Shown in pieces: positions 9,168-18,711 of a stretch of 64,000 nucleotides of DNA. Under the pieces are notes generated by a model. That model worked only from the letters and a program-made list of their open reading frames with translations. It did no database searches and had not been told where the DNA came from. The translations under genes and the position numbers were made by a program. Source of the DNA: Streptomyces sp. NBC_01335 (GTDB lineage Bacteria; Actinomycetota; Actinomycetes; Streptomycetales; Streptomycetaceae); assembly GCF_035953295.1 (NCBI RefSeq), contig NZ_CP108370.1:5496001-5560000 (forward strand), read 5' to 3'. Numbering within the stretch: position 1 is the stretch's first letter; every line of letters starts with the position of its first letter.

Positions 9168-9497
9168 GTGTCACCGCGCCGAAACCGCCCCAAGGGCGGC
9201 GAGAGCCCGTCCACCGACGCGAGCGTGACGGGGGACCGGTACGGCGGCGGCGCGGCCACCGAGGAGTGGCAGGGCGAGGAGTGGTCGGTGCGCCCGGTGG
9301 CCGGCGCGAGCGCGCAGGGCAAGCGGTACCGCTGCCCCGGCTGCGACCAGGAGATCCCGTCCGGCGTCCCGCATCTGGTGGCGTGGCCCGAGTACGGCGG
9401 CATCGACGACCGGCGCCACTGGCACAAGGCGTGCTGGAACGCGAAGGACCGCCGCACCACACGGGTGCAGCGGTCCCGGAACGCCCCGCGCCACTGA
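9168..9497 (+). CDS. Small zinc-ribbon-like protein
   Basis: A 109-residue basic protein. Its N-terminal 45 residues are polar and probably disordered. A compact C-terminal module has CPGC (Cys56, Cys59) and HKAC (His86, Cys89), a plausible four-ligand zinc site of treble-clef or HNH-like type. No catalytic His of true HNH nucleases is evident, so a structural or nucleic-acid-binding role is more likely; this is inference. The GTG at 9168 is chosen because GTGAGGTG precedes it and upstream in-frame sequence is repetitive. Homologues have been labelled ATP/GTP-binding, but no P-loop is present. Confidence 0.8.
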   Translation: MSPRRNRPKGGESPSTDASVTGDRYGGGAATEEWQGEEWSVRPVAGASAQGKRYRCPGCDQEIPSGVPHLVAWPEYGGIDDRRHWHKACWNAKDRRTTRVQRSRNAPRH

Positions 9498-9525
9498 CTC
9501 TCCAGGAGCGCCCGGCGGCGGCGCG

Positions 9526-10428
9526 TCAGACGTCGCGGCGGTTCAGCGCCAGGTGGGCGCCGCCGAACACGACGGCGGTCAGCAGGAACATGATCGCCAC
9601 CGAGTCCCAGCCGGACGGGCCGGAACCGGAGACCGAGGAGTCGTAGAGCGCGGCGATCTGGCTGGGGATGGAGTACTCGAAGAGGAACTCCCGGAGCCGG
9701 TTCAGCTGCTCCACGGCCATGAAGAGGGCCAGCACCAGCGGCAGCAGCACCACACCGATCATGATGGTGATCGCTCCCGCCGAGTGCCGGACGATCGTGC
9801 CGACCCCGAGCGAGAGCAGCCCCAGCAGCCCGGTGTAGAGCCCGACCCCGACCGTGGCCCGCAGCCAGTCGGCGCCCGAGGCGGCGGAGCCCCCGCCGAG
9901 GACGGCCGTCTGGAGCATGGCGACGACGGTCGTCGTCACCGTGGTGAGGACGAAGACCAGCAGGAAGAAGACGACCGCCTTCGCCGTGAGCACCCGGCTC
10001 CGGCTCGGGCACGCCGTCAGCGTCGTACGGATCATGCCGGTGCCGAACTCCGACGCGATGGTCAGCACGCCGAGCGTGATCACGCAGATCGAGCCGAGCA
10101 GCACCCCGAAGAAGCCGAGAGCCAGCACGTCCGAGTCGGCCTCGGCACCGGTGTCGCTCGCCGCGTTCACCCCGAAGGCGACGAGCATCCCGATGCCCAT
10201 CAGCAGCGCGACCATGGTGCCGAGCGTCCACATCGTGGAGCGCACCGAGCGGATCTTCGTCCACTCGGAGGCGAGCGCGTCGCCGAAGGTGGCCGGGCGG
10301 ACCGGGATCGGCGAGACGTAGAAGCTGAGCTGCGGAGCCCCACCGGGGGCGGGCGCCCCGTGGAAGGCCGGTCCCGGCTCGGGCTGCGGGTGGGCCTGGG
10401 GGAGCGGCGGTGTGGCCGGCGTCGTCAT
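9526..10428 (-). CDS. ABC-2 type transporter permease (first pair)
   Basis: A 300-residue integral membrane subunit of an ABC exporter. It begins with a Pro-rich cytoplasmic tail (residues 1-45) and about six hydrophobic segments follow. The signature after the tail is FGDALASEWTKIRSVRSTMW, the usual start of this Streptomyces permease family. Its ATG overlaps the stop codon of the ATPase gene at 10425 in an ATGA arrangement, indicating translational coupling. Substrate is unknown. It is clearly a paralogue of the permease at 11817-12596, sharing the EWTKIR(S/T)V entry motif and FGTGMIRTTL / YSSGMIRTSL in the second loop. Confidence 0.88.
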   Translation of the reverse strand: MTTPATPPLPQAHPQPEPGPAFHGAPAPGGAPQLSFYVSPIPVRPATFGDALASEWTKIRSVRSTMWTLGTMVALLMGIGMLVAFGVNAASDTGAEADSDVLALGFFGVLLGSICVITLGVLTIASEFGTGMIRTTLTACPSRSRVLTAKAVVFFLLVFVLTTVTTTVVAMLQTAVLGGGSAASGADWLRATVGVGLYTGLLGLLSLGVGTIVRHSAGAITIMIGVVLLPLVLALFMAVEQLNRLREFLFEYSIPSQIAALYDSSVSGSGPSGWDSVAIMFLLTAVVFGGAHLALNRRDV

Positions 10429-11669
10429 CGGGGGTCCTCGCTGGTCTTCTGCTCGGCGGAGGCGGGCGCGGGCTGCGCCGGCGCGGGCTGCGCCGGCGCG
10501 GCGGTGGCCGGGGCGGGAGAGGCCGGCGCCGGCACGGCCTGTACGGGTGCGGCGACCGGGGCGACCGCGGCGTGGGCGACCGGGCCGGGCGCGGCCGCTT
10601 GAGCGGAGGCGTACGGGTTCTGGCCGGGCGGCGCCGGTGCGTACCACTGCTGCGCCCACCCCTGCGGCTGCTGTCCGTACGGGGCGGCGCCCTGGTCGGG
10701 CTGGGGGACGGTGTACGGGGGCGTGGGCGGCCGGAGCCCCGCCTTCGCGTCATCCGTCGAACGGTAGTCCACGACGTGCTGCGTCATCCGCATGTACGCC
10801 TCCTCCAGGGACGCCTGGTGCGGCGACAGCTCCCAGAGCCGCACGTCCGCCCCGTGCGCGAGATCGCTGATCCTCGGCAGCGGCAGCCCGGTCACCCGCA
10901 GCGCCCCGTCCGGCTCCGAGAGGACCCGCCCGCCCGCCTCCGCCAGCGCGGCGGTCAGCTTCTCGCGCGGCTCCGGCGCGTCCTCGGCCACCCTGATCCG
11001 CGCGAAGTCCGCGGAGTTGACGGAGATGAACTCCTTGACGCTCATGTCGGAGAGGAGCCTGCCCCGCCCGATCACGATCAGATGGTCCGCCGTCAGCGCC
11101 ATCTCGCTCATCAGGTGGCTGGAGACGAAGACCGTACGGCCTTCGGCCGCGAGCGACTTCATCAGGTTGCGGACCCAGAGGATGCCCTCGGGGTCGAGGC
11201 CGTTGACCGGCTCGTCGAAGAGCAGCACCTGCGGATCGCCCAGCAGCGCCGCCGCGATGCCGAGCCGCTGCCCCATCCCCAGCGAGTAGCCCCTGGAGCG
11301 CCGGCCGGCCACCTCCCGCAGACCCACCACGCCGAGCACCTCGTCGACCCGCGCGGCCGGGATGCCCGCCAGCTGGGCCAGCGACAGCAGGTGGTTGCGG
11401 GCGCTGCGCCCGCCGTGCACCGCCTTCGCGTCCAGCAGCGCGCCCACCTGGCGCGGCGCGTTCGGCAGGCTCGGGTAGGGGTGGCCGCCGATCGTCACAT
11501 GGCCGGCGGTCGGCCGGTCGAGCCCGAGCATCATCCGCATGGTGGTGGACTTGCCCGATCCGTTCGGGCCGAGGAAGCCCGTGACCATCCCCGGCCTGAT
11601 CCGGAAGGAGAGGTCCTCCACGGCCGTCTGTGCGCCGTAACGCTTGGTCAGGCCGACTGCCTCGATCAT
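10425..11669 (-). CDS. ABC transporter ATP-binding protein with Pro/Ala/Gln-rich tail (first pair)
   Basis: ATPase subunit of an ABC-2 exporter, 414 residues from the ATG at 11669 (an ATG four codons upstream is also possible). Walker A GPNGSGKST is at 34-42. The signature region reads SRGYSLGMGQRLGIA, Walker B is VLLFDEPVNGLD, and a switch-His segment VFVSSHLMSEM follows. The last 100 or so residues are an unusual Pro/Ala/Gln/Tyr-rich low-complexity tail absent from most homologues and only weakly present in the paralogue at 12600. The stop overlaps the start of the cognate permease gene. Confidence 0.88.
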   Translation of the reverse strand: MIEAVGLTKRYGAQTAVEDLSFRIRPGMVTGFLGPNGSGKSTTMRMMLGLDRPTAGHVTIGGHPYPSLPNAPRQVGALLDAKAVHGGRSARNHLLSLAQLAGIPAARVDEVLGVVGLREVAGRRSRGYSLGMGQRLGIAAALLGDPQVLLFDEPVNGLDPEGILWVRNLMKSLAAEGRTVFVSSHLMSEMALTADHLIVIGRGRLLSDMSVKEFISVNSADFARIRVAEDAPEPREKLTAALAEAGGRVLSEPDGALRVTGLPLPRISDLAHGADVRLWELSPHQASLEEAYMRMTQHVVDYRSTDDAKAGLRPPTPPYTVPQPDQGAAPYGQQPQGWAQQWYAPAPPGQNPYASAQAAAPGPVAHAAVAPVAAPVQAVPAPASPAPATAAPAQPAPAQPAPASAEQKTSEDPR

Positions 11670-11816
11670 TCCCAGCCCCATCGACTCATCCGTCGTCGGG
11701 GCCCGGCCCGCTCGGCCGCACGCCCCCGTATGAGTGAGGAGGATAACCAGGCCCGGACGGTTCCGGCGAAGGGACCGCAGATCCGCGCCACCCCGGGGAC
11801 GATCCGGACGAAAGCG

Positions 11817-12596
11817 CTACGCGTCCCGCTCCCGGAGCACGAGGTAGCCGCCCACCAGCGCCGCGACCACCCAGATCACCATGATGCCGAGCCCGCCCCA
11901 GGGCCCGTAAGGCGCCTCGTCGCTGCCCATCGCGTCCGGCACCACCTGCATGATCTTGGAGCCCGCCTGGTCCGGGAAGTACCGGGCCACCGTCTTGGCG
12001 CCCGGCACCGAGGAGAGGATCTGCGACACGAGGAAGAAGAAGGGCATCAGGATGCCCAGCGAGAGCATCGAGCTCCGCAGCATCGCGGCCACGCCCATCG
12101 AGAAGACCGCGATGAGCCCCATGTAGAGGCCGCCGCCGACCACCGCGCGCAGCACGTTGTCCGCGCCGAGGTCCGTGCCGTGGTCACCGAGGAGCGCCTG
12201 CCCGAGGAGGAAGGTGAGGAAGCTGGTGATCAGCCCGACGACCAGGGCCAGCGCCCCGGCCACGGCGATCTTGCTGAAGAGGAGCGTGCCGCGCCGGGGC
12301 ACGGCCGCCAGCGAGGTGCGGATCATCCCGGAGCTGTACTCCGTACCGACCACCAGCACGCCGAAGACGACCATCGCGAGCTGACCGAGGATCATCCCGG
12401 AGAAGCTGACGAAGGTCGGGTCGAAGGTGGCCCGTTCGGTGGCCGAGAGGTCGTCGAACCGCGACTTGAACAGCGCGCTCAGGGCGGCCCCCATGGCCAC
12501 CGTGACGACGAACGCCGCGATGAGCGTCCAGGTGGTGGAGGAGACCGTACGGATCTTCGTCCACTCGGAGGTCAGGACCGCGGGTACCGATGCCAT
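11817..12596 (-). CDS. ABC-2 type transporter permease (second pair)
   Basis: A 259-residue membrane subunit with about six membrane segments, lacking the Pro-rich N-terminal tail of its paralogue. It starts MASVPAVLTSEWTKIRTV. It begins three bases after the stop of the ATPase gene at 12600, so the two are co-translated. A 147-base gap with GAGGAGGATAA on the plus strand separates it from the first pair; all four genes run in the same direction and may be a single transcript. Substrate is unknown. Confidence 0.88.
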   Translation of the reverse strand: MASVPAVLTSEWTKIRTVSSTTWTLIAAFVVTVAMGAALSALFKSRFDDLSATERATFDPTFVSFSGMILGQLAMVVFGVLVVGTEYSSGMIRTSLAAVPRRGTLLFSKIAVAGALALVVGLITSFLTFLLGQALLGDHGTDLGADNVLRAVVGGGLYMGLIAVFSMGVAAMLRSSMLSLGILMPFFFLVSQILSSVPGAKTVARYFPDQAGSKIMQVVPDAMGSDEAPYGPWGGLGIMVIWVVAALVGGYLVLRERDA

Positions 12597-12599
12597 CGG

Positions 12600-13643
12600 T
12601 CACACCCCCTTGCCGTCGGTACGGGAACCGGCGCCGCCGGCGGGGTCGTTCCAGCCGGCGCCCCAGCCCCCCGGCGCCTGCCCGGGCCCGCCGGCCGCCG
12701 CCGGGGGAACCGCGCCCCCGCCGAGCGCGCCGTCGACGTCGCCGTGCGCGTGGTACTCCACCGAGCCCGCCGTCATCTGCATGAACGCCTCCTCCAACGA
12801 GGCCCGTTGCGGGCTCAGTTCGTGGAGGACGAGCTGATGGCGGGCGGCCAGCTCACCGAGCTGCTCGCTGGTCGCGCCGTCGACCTCCAGGGTGCCGTTC
12901 CCCGCCTCCACGGGGGTGAAGCCCCCGGCGGCGAGCACGTCGCGCAGCCGTTCCTGCTCCGGGGAGCGCAGCCGGACGAAACTCCGTGAGTTCTGGTGGA
13001 TGAAGTCCGCCATCGAGGTGTCGGCGAGCAGCCGCCCCTGGCCGATCACGATCAGATGGTCCGCCGTCAGCGCCATCTCGCTCATCAGGTGCGAGGAGAC
13101 GAAGATCGTCCGGCCCTCGGCGGCGAGCGACCGCATCAGGTTCCGGATCCAGTGGATGCCCTCGGGGTCGAGACCGTTCACCGGCTCGTCGAACATCAGG
13201 ATCTGCGGATCGCCCAGCAGCGCCGAGGCGATCCCGAGCCGCTGGCCCATGCCGAGGGAGAAGCCCTTCGACTTCTTCTTCGCCACCGCGCTCAGCCCGA
13301 CCGTGTCCAGCACCTCCGCCACCCGCGACGAGGGGATGCGGTTGCTCTGGGCCAGACAGAGCAGGTTGTTGTACGCGCTCCGGCCGCCGTGCATCGACTT
13401 CGCGTCGAGCAGCGCCCCGATGTACTTCAGCGGCTCGTCCAGCTCCCGGTACCGCCGGCCGTCGATGCGCACCGAACCGCTGGTCGGGTTGTCCAGATCG
13501 AGCATCATCCGCATCGTGGTGGATTTGCCCGCGCCGTTCGGGCCGAGGAAGCCGGTGACCATCCCCGGTCTGATCCGGCAGGACAACGCGTCGACGGCGA
13601 CCTTCTGGCCGTAGCGCTTGGTCAGTCCTTCGAGCTCGATCAT
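12600..13643 (-). CDS. ABC transporter ATP-binding protein (second pair)
   Basis: A 347-residue ABC ATPase beginning MIELEGLTKRYGQKVAVDAL. Walker A GPNGAGKST is at 34-42, the signature segment is KSKGFSLGMGQRLGIAS, Walker B is ILMFDEPVNGLD, and FVSSHLMSEMALTADHL follows. The C-terminal 45 residues are Gly/Pro/Ala-rich. High similarity to the ATPase at 10425, including long identical blocks around Walker B, shows that the two transporter pairs came from a tandem duplication. The start at 13643 lies 87 bases from the filP stop. Confidence 0.88.
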   Translation of the reverse strand: MIELEGLTKRYGQKVAVDALSCRIRPGMVTGFLGPNGAGKSTTMRMMLDLDNPTSGSVRIDGRRYRELDEPLKYIGALLDAKSMHGGRSAYNNLLCLAQSNRIPSSRVAEVLDTVGLSAVAKKKSKGFSLGMGQRLGIASALLGDPQILMFDEPVNGLDPEGIHWIRNLMRSLAAEGRTIFVSSHLMSEMALTADHLIVIGQGRLLADTSMADFIHQNSRSFVRLRSPEQERLRDVLAAGGFTPVEAGNGTLEVDGATSEQLGELAARHQLVLHELSPQRASLEEAFMQMTAGSVEYHAHGDVDGALGGGAVPPAAAGGPGQAPGGWGAGWNDPAGGAGSRTDGKGV

Positions 13644-13730
13644 GCGGTTCACGCTAGAACGGCCGCGCGCCCGGCGCCACCACAAGGGCGGAACCGGGCG
13701 CACGGAGGTGGGCCGGAGGGTGAGAGGGCG

Positions 13731-14669
13731 TCAGCGGGTCTGCTGGGCCGGGACACCACGGGTGGCGGGCTCGTCGTCCACCGGGGAGGAGGCGGCGGCC
13801 ACGGCCGCACCGGTCAGCGTCGCCAGCATCTCGCGGACGTTGGTCAGCTGGGCGTTGATCGAGTCGCGGCGGTTGGTGAGCGCCGCCAGCTCGCGCTCCG
13901 ACTCGCTGCGGATGCGGTCGGCCTTGGCGTTCGCGTCGGCCACGATGTCCTCGGACTGGCGCTGCGCGGTCTCCACCGTCTGGCGGGCCCGGCGCTCGGC
14001 GTCCGTACGGAGCTTCTCGGCCTCCAGGCGGAGCTGCTCGGCGCGGTGCTCGATCTCCGCCAGACGCTTCTCGGCCTTGGCCTGACGGGACGCGAGGTCG
14101 CGCTCCGACTGGTCGCGGCGCTTCGCCAGGTTGGTCTCGAAGTCCGCGGCGGCCTGGGCGGCCTTGGCGCGGGTCTCCTCGAAGAGGGCGTCCGCCTCCT
14201 CGCGCTTCTGCTGCGCGTCCTTCTGCGCCTCGGTGCGCAGCGTGGTCGCCTCGCCCTTGGCCTTGTCGACGATGCGGACCCCGTCGTCCTCCGCCTTCGC
14301 CTTCCGCTCGGCGGCGAAGTTCTCCGCGTCGTTGCGCACCTGCTGGGCGGCCGACTCGGCCAGCTCGCGGTGCTGCTCGGCCGCGCGGCGGGCCTCTTCA
14401 CGCAGGTCCTTGGCCTCCTCCTCGGCGAGGCGGAGGATCTTCTCGACGCGGGCACCGAGGCCGGCGTACGAGGGCTCGGCGTCGCTCACCTGGGCCTGGG
14501 CGTTCTGCGTCTCGAGGTGGAGCTCCTCGATGCGCTTCTCCAGGGAGGTGATGCGCGCCAGCGCACTGTCACGGTCGGCGACGAGCTTGGTGATGCGGTC
14601 GTCCACCTGACCGCGGTCGTAACCACGTCGCACGAGCTCGAAGCCGAAGGGGGAAGAGGGGTCGCTCAT
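13731..14669 (-). CDS. filP: FilP, intermediate-filament-like coiled-coil protein
   Basis: Cytoskeletal filament protein giving mechanical support near Streptomyces hyphal tips. It interacts with DivIVA and Scy. The 312 residues match the family length (about 310). The N-terminus SPFGFELVRRGYDRGQVDDR carries the DivIVA-like GYDRxQVD element. A short break is followed by almost continuous coiled coil (about 90-300), rich in Ala/Glu/Arg/Gln with heptad and hendecad periodicity. An AGGAA site precedes the ATG at 14669. A sequence TAGGAT about 40 bases further upstream is a possible -10. The gene lies immediately downstream of scy in the same orientation, as in S. coelicolor (SCO5396/5397, from memory). 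Confidence 0.95.
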   Translation of the reverse strand: MSDPSSPFGFELVRRGYDRGQVDDRITKLVADRDSALARITSLEKRIEELHLETQNAQAQVSDAEPSYAGLGARVEKILRLAEEEAKDLREEARRAAEQHRELAESAAQQVRNDAENFAAERKAKAEDDGVRIVDKAKGEATTLRTEAQKDAQQKREEADALFEETRAKAAQAAADFETNLAKRRDQSERDLASRQAKAEKRLAEIEHRAEQLRLEAEKLRTDAERRARQTVETAQRQSEDIVADANAKADRIRSESERELAALTNRRDSINAQLTNVREMLATLTGAAVAAASSPVDDEPATRGVPAQQTR

Positions 14670-14910
14670 GGGTTTCCTGTCGAATGAGACCGGTGAGGTG
14701 ATAGAGGGAATCCTAGGGGCCAAAGCGGCGTGTCAGCGTGGAGATACCAGTTTGATCTGGAGAATGACACCTCTTTCGGGTGGCCGGTCCGTGGAGCGAT
14801 GATCACTCCCCGGTACGGCGGGACCACTGTCCGGGCGTGAGCGCCCGACCCGACTCCCTCCTCCCGCGACCGTCCCCGTCGCCCCCGGCGCGTGCCGCCG
14901 GGAACGCCCC

Positions 14911-17900
14911 TCAGCCCTCCGTCTGCTTGCCGCCCGCCCGGGTGCCCGCGCCGGCCGCGGCCTTGATGCCGGCCCCCAGGGTGCCTCCGCCGGAGGTCTT
15001 CCCGCCCCCTGCCGGGACCTCGAAAGACTCCAACGCCTCCAGCACGTCCTGGACACGGGAGATCTCCGTATTGATGTCCGCGCGCCTGCGCACGAGGACG
15101 TCGAGTTCGCGCTGTCCCTCGTCCACCGTACGCTTCGCCTCGGCCTCCGCCTCGGCCCGCAGCTTCTCCGCCTCGCGGATGAGCTCGGCCTTCTTGGCCT
15201 CCGCCTCCTTGAGCAGGGACTCCGCGCGCTTGACCGCCGCGATCCGGACCTTGCCGGCCTCCGAATTCGCGTCCGACAGCAGCTCCTTGGCCTTCTTCTC
15301 GGCCTCGTCGCGCTGCTCGGTCGCGACCTTCATCAGATGGTCGACCCGCTCGCCGGCCGTCTTCATCTGCTCGGAGGTCTCCCGGCGGGCCCGCTCGTGC
15401 AGCTCCTCGACCTCGGCCTCCGTCCGGGTGCGGTGCTCCTCCGCGCGCTCCCGGGTGGCGGTCGCGTCGCGCCGCGCGCCGACCAGCAGCTCGTCGGCGT
15501 CCGTACGCGCCCGCTCCACCAGGGTGTTGCCCTCGACGGTGGCCTCCGAGGTGATCCGGACGGCCTCCTTGCGGGCGGCGTCGACCATGGTGTCGGCCTG
15601 CGCCTCCGACTCGGTGGCCGTCCGCAGAGCCTCCTCGCGCGCCTTGTTGATCAGCTGGTCCGCCTGCTCGGCCGCGTCCGCCCGGCGCTTGGCCGCCGCC
15701 TGGCGCGCCTCGTCCAGCGCGCGGTCGGCCTCCTCGCGGGCGTCGGCCAGCAGCTTCTCGGACGCCTCCTCCGCGTCGGTCCGCAGCTGGGCCGCCTCCT
15801 CGCGGGTGCGGGCCGCGTGCTCCTGCGCCGAGGCCAGGGTCTGCGCCGCCTCCGACCGCCGCCGCTCGGCCTCCGTCGTGGCCTCGCCGACGAGCTGGTT
15901 CGACGAGTCGGTCGCCTCCTGGAAGATCCGCTCGCCCTCGGACGTCGCCTCCGCGACCAGCCGGTCGGCCTGCGTCGCCGCGTCCGACCGCATGCGGTTG
16001 GCGTCCTCGCGGGCCTCCGCCCGCGACCGCGCGGCGTCGCGCTCGGCGGCGGCGAGGGCGTCGGACGCCTCGGTACGCACCCGCTGGCTGTACTCCGAGG
16101 CCTCCGCGCGCAGCCGCTCGGCCTCCGCGATCGCGTCGGTGACGGTCCGTTCGGCGAGCGCCTTCGCCGCGTCCGACTCCTCGGCCGCGACCCGGCGGAC
16201 GCGGTTGGCGTCCTCGCCGGCCCGCTCCCGCTCGGCGGCGGCGTCGGCGCGCAGCCGGTCCGCCTCCTCGCTCGCCTCGGTCCGCGTCCGCGCGGCCTCC
16301 TGCTCGGCGGCCGTGCGCTGCGCGGCGATCTCCGTCTCGGCCTGCTCGTGCAGCCCGGCGACCGCGTCGCGCACCTGCTGGGCGGTCTGCTCGGCGGCGG
16401 CGACCATCTCCGCCGACCGGCTCTCCGCCTCCCCGACGAGCCGCTGCGCCTCGCTCTGCGCCTCCTCGACCCGCGTACGGGCGGACGCGAGGAGCTCCTC
16501 GCTCTGCTCCCGGGCCCGCTCGCGCTCCTGCCCGGCCTCGGACCGTGCGGCCTCCAGGGTCTCCTCGGCCGCGCGGCGGCGCCGGTTGGCCTCCTCCTGG
16601 GCGGCCTCCAGCGCCTCGGCCGCCTCGGTGGCGACGCGCTCGGCGGCGGCAGCCGCCTCGGCCCGCACCCGGTCGGCCGTCTCCTGCGCCTCGGACTTGA
16701 GGCGCTCCGCCTCGGCGGCCGCCTCGCCGCGCAGCCGTACGGCGACGGTCTCGCCCTCCGCACGCGACTGCGCCGCGTCGGCCGCGGCCTCGTCGCGCAG
16801 CCGCTGCGCCTCCGCCTCGGCCTGCTCCTGGAGGGTGCGCAGCCGCTCGGCGGCCTCGCCGCGCAGCCGCTCGGACTCCTCGGCCGTCTCGCGGCGGATG
16901 CGCTCCGCCTCCGTACGCGCCGTGCCGAGGGCCACCTCGGCGTTGGCGACCCGGGTCTCGGCGTCGGTGCGCAGCCGGTCCAGCTCGGCCGCGGCCTCCT
17001 CGGCGCGGGCGGCCACCTGGCGCTCGGTCTCGGCGCGGAGCTCGGCGGCGGCCTCCTCGGCCGCCGTCTTCGTGGACTCCGCCTGCTCCTCGGCCTCGGT
17101 GCGCGCGGTCTCGGCCTCGGCGCGGGCGCGCTCCAGCGACTCCTCGGCCTGCTTGCGCACGGCCGTCGCGCGCTCGCCCGCCTCGGTGCGGACCCGGTCG
17201 CTCTCGGTGGTGGCGGAGGCGCGCAGCTCCTCGGCGTCCGTCCTCGCCTTGGTCAGCAGCTCCTCGGCGGTGCGGGCCCCCTCCTCGATCTGCTGGACGG
17301 CCTCCCGGCGGGCCTCGCCCCGGATGCGCTCGCCCTCGGCGACCGCCTCGGAACGCAGCTGCTCGGCCTCGCCGCGCAGCCGGCGGGCCTCCTCCTGGAG
17401 CTCGACCGTCTTGGCCCGGTACTCCTTGGTGCCCTCCTCGGCGGCGCCCTTGAGCTGGTCGGCCTGCTCGGCGGCCTCGCTGCGCAGCCGGTCCGCCTCG
17501 GCCTCCGCCTCGCGGCGGACGCGCTCGGCCTCCTCGGCCGCGGCGCGGGTGGTGGACGACGCGTCCTCGGACGCCTTGGTCAGCACCTCCTCGGCGCTGC
17601 GGGCGGCCTTCGCGAGCTGGGCGGCGGTGTCCTCGGCAGCCGCCGTACGCGCCTTCTCGGCCGCCTCCGCGAGGAGCCGCTCGGCCTCGGCGCGGGCGTC
17701 GGCCAGGGACCGCTCGGCCTCTTCCTTCAGCGTCTCGGCGTTCTTGGTGGCCTCGCCGACGAGGCGGGCGATCTCCGACTTGGCGGTGCGGGTGCGCTGT
17801 TCGTTCTGCGACTCGGCGCCGGCCAGCGTCTTCGACGCGGACTCCTTCGCCTCGGAGAGCAGCTTCTCCGCCTCCAGCCGCGCCTCGCGCAGCCGGGTCT

Positions 17901-18711
17901 CGGCCTCCTGGGCGTGCTGCTCGGCGGCGCGCTGGAGTTCGGTGGCCTGCCGACGGGCCCGGTCGGCCTCGGCGGTGGTGGTGGACCGCAGGTTCTCGGC
18001 GTGCTGGGTGGCCTCCTGCGCCTGGCCCGCGGCGGTGCTCAGCATCCGCTCGGCGTCCCGGCGGGCGCGCAGCAGGATCGCCTCGGCCTCGGCGCGGGAG
18101 GTCTCGGCCTCGGAGCCGAGCCGCTGGCGGGTCTCCTCGGCGACCCGGGCGGCCTCGCTGCGGGCGGCGTTCACGGACTGCTCGGCCTCGGCGCGCGACT
18201 CCTCCATGAGCCGGCGGGCCTGGGACTCCGTACGGGCGCGCAACTGCTCGGCCCAGGCGACGTTCTCGTTGACGTGGGCCTCGACGGTCTGCCGGCGCTC
18301 GGCCAGCTCCTGGTCGAGGCGCTGGCGGCGCTGGACCGCCTCGTTGTGGAGTTCGGCCTGGAGCCGGGCCTGGTGCTCCGCGTGCTCCTGGAGGATGCGC
18401 TGGGTCTGCGCCCGGGCGTCGCGGAGTTCGCGTTCGGCGTCGGCGCGCAGTTGCTCGGCCTGGGCCTGGGCGTCGCGGAGCACTTGCTCGGCCTGGTATC
18501 CCAGGTCGGCGCCGCCGTAGGCGGGACGCGTCGCGAGACTGCGCCGCGCCTCGTGCAGCTTGGCTCGCAAGACCTCGACCTGGTAACCGAGGTCCTCGGC
18601 GTGCTGGACGGCCTTCTCCCGGTCGGTCTTCAGCCGGTCCATCTCGGCTTCGAACCGCGAGAGGTGGTCGTCTTCAGCTCGGTGGCTCTCCTGGCGTTCG
18701 TAGCCCCGCAC
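14911..18711 (-). CDS. scy: Scy, giant coiled-coil polarity scaffold
   Basis: Tip-organising-centre protein that assembles DivIVA, FilP and chromosome-partition proteins at new hyphal tips. From the GTG at 18711 it has 1266 residues. The start follows the conserved beginning RGYERQESHRAEDDHLSRFE; an ATG 29 codons upstream gives an unrelated-looking extension. A short N-terminal heptad region (FEAEMDRLKTDREKAVQHAEDL) is followed by over 1100 residues of Ala/Glu/Arg-rich coiled coil, built from repeated blocks such as EA(E/D)RLR.EA. These fit the long hendecad/heptad repeat described for Scy. The last 40 residues are Gly-rich and not coiled. It is somewhat shorter than S. coelicolor Scy (about 1326, from memory), suggesting fewer repeats. 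Confidence 0.93.
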   Translation of the reverse strand: MRGYERQESHRAEDDHLSRFEAEMDRLKTDREKAVQHAEDLGYQVEVLRAKLHEARRSLATRPAYGGADLGYQAEQVLRDAQAQAEQLRADAERELRDARAQTQRILQEHAEHQARLQAELHNEAVQRRQRLDQELAERRQTVEAHVNENVAWAEQLRARTESQARRLMEESRAEAEQSVNAARSEAARVAEETRQRLGSEAETSRAEAEAILLRARRDAERMLSTAAGQAQEATQHAENLRSTTTAEADRARRQATELQRAAEQHAQEAETRLREARLEAEKLLSEAKESASKTLAGAESQNEQRTRTAKSEIARLVGEATKNAETLKEEAERSLADARAEAERLLAEAAEKARTAAAEDTAAQLAKAARSAEEVLTKASEDASSTTRAAAEEAERVRREAEAEADRLRSEAAEQADQLKGAAEEGTKEYRAKTVELQEEARRLRGEAEQLRSEAVAEGERIRGEARREAVQQIEEGARTAEELLTKARTDAEELRASATTESDRVRTEAGERATAVRKQAEESLERARAEAETARTEAEEQAESTKTAAEEAAAELRAETERQVAARAEEAAAELDRLRTDAETRVANAEVALGTARTEAERIRRETAEESERLRGEAAERLRTLQEQAEAEAQRLRDEAAADAAQSRAEGETVAVRLRGEAAAEAERLKSEAQETADRVRAEAAAAAERVATEAAEALEAAQEEANRRRRAAEETLEAARSEAGQERERAREQSEELLASARTRVEEAQSEAQRLVGEAESRSAEMVAAAEQTAQQVRDAVAGLHEQAETEIAAQRTAAEQEAARTRTEASEEADRLRADAAAERERAGEDANRVRRVAAEESDAAKALAERTVTDAIAEAERLRAEASEYSQRVRTEASDALAAAERDAARSRAEAREDANRMRSDAATQADRLVAEATSEGERIFQEATDSSNQLVGEATTEAERRRSEAAQTLASAQEHAARTREEAAQLRTDAEEASEKLLADAREEADRALDEARQAAAKRRADAAEQADQLINKAREEALRTATESEAQADTMVDAARKEAVRITSEATVEGNTLVERARTDADELLVGARRDATATRERAEEHRTRTEAEVEELHERARRETSEQMKTAGERVDHLMKVATEQRDEAEKKAKELLSDANSEAGKVRIAAVKRAESLLKEAEAKKAELIREAEKLRAEAEAEAKRTVDEGQRELDVLVRRRADINTEISRVQDVLEALESFEVPAGGGKTSGGGTLGAGIKAAAGAGTRAGGKQTEG

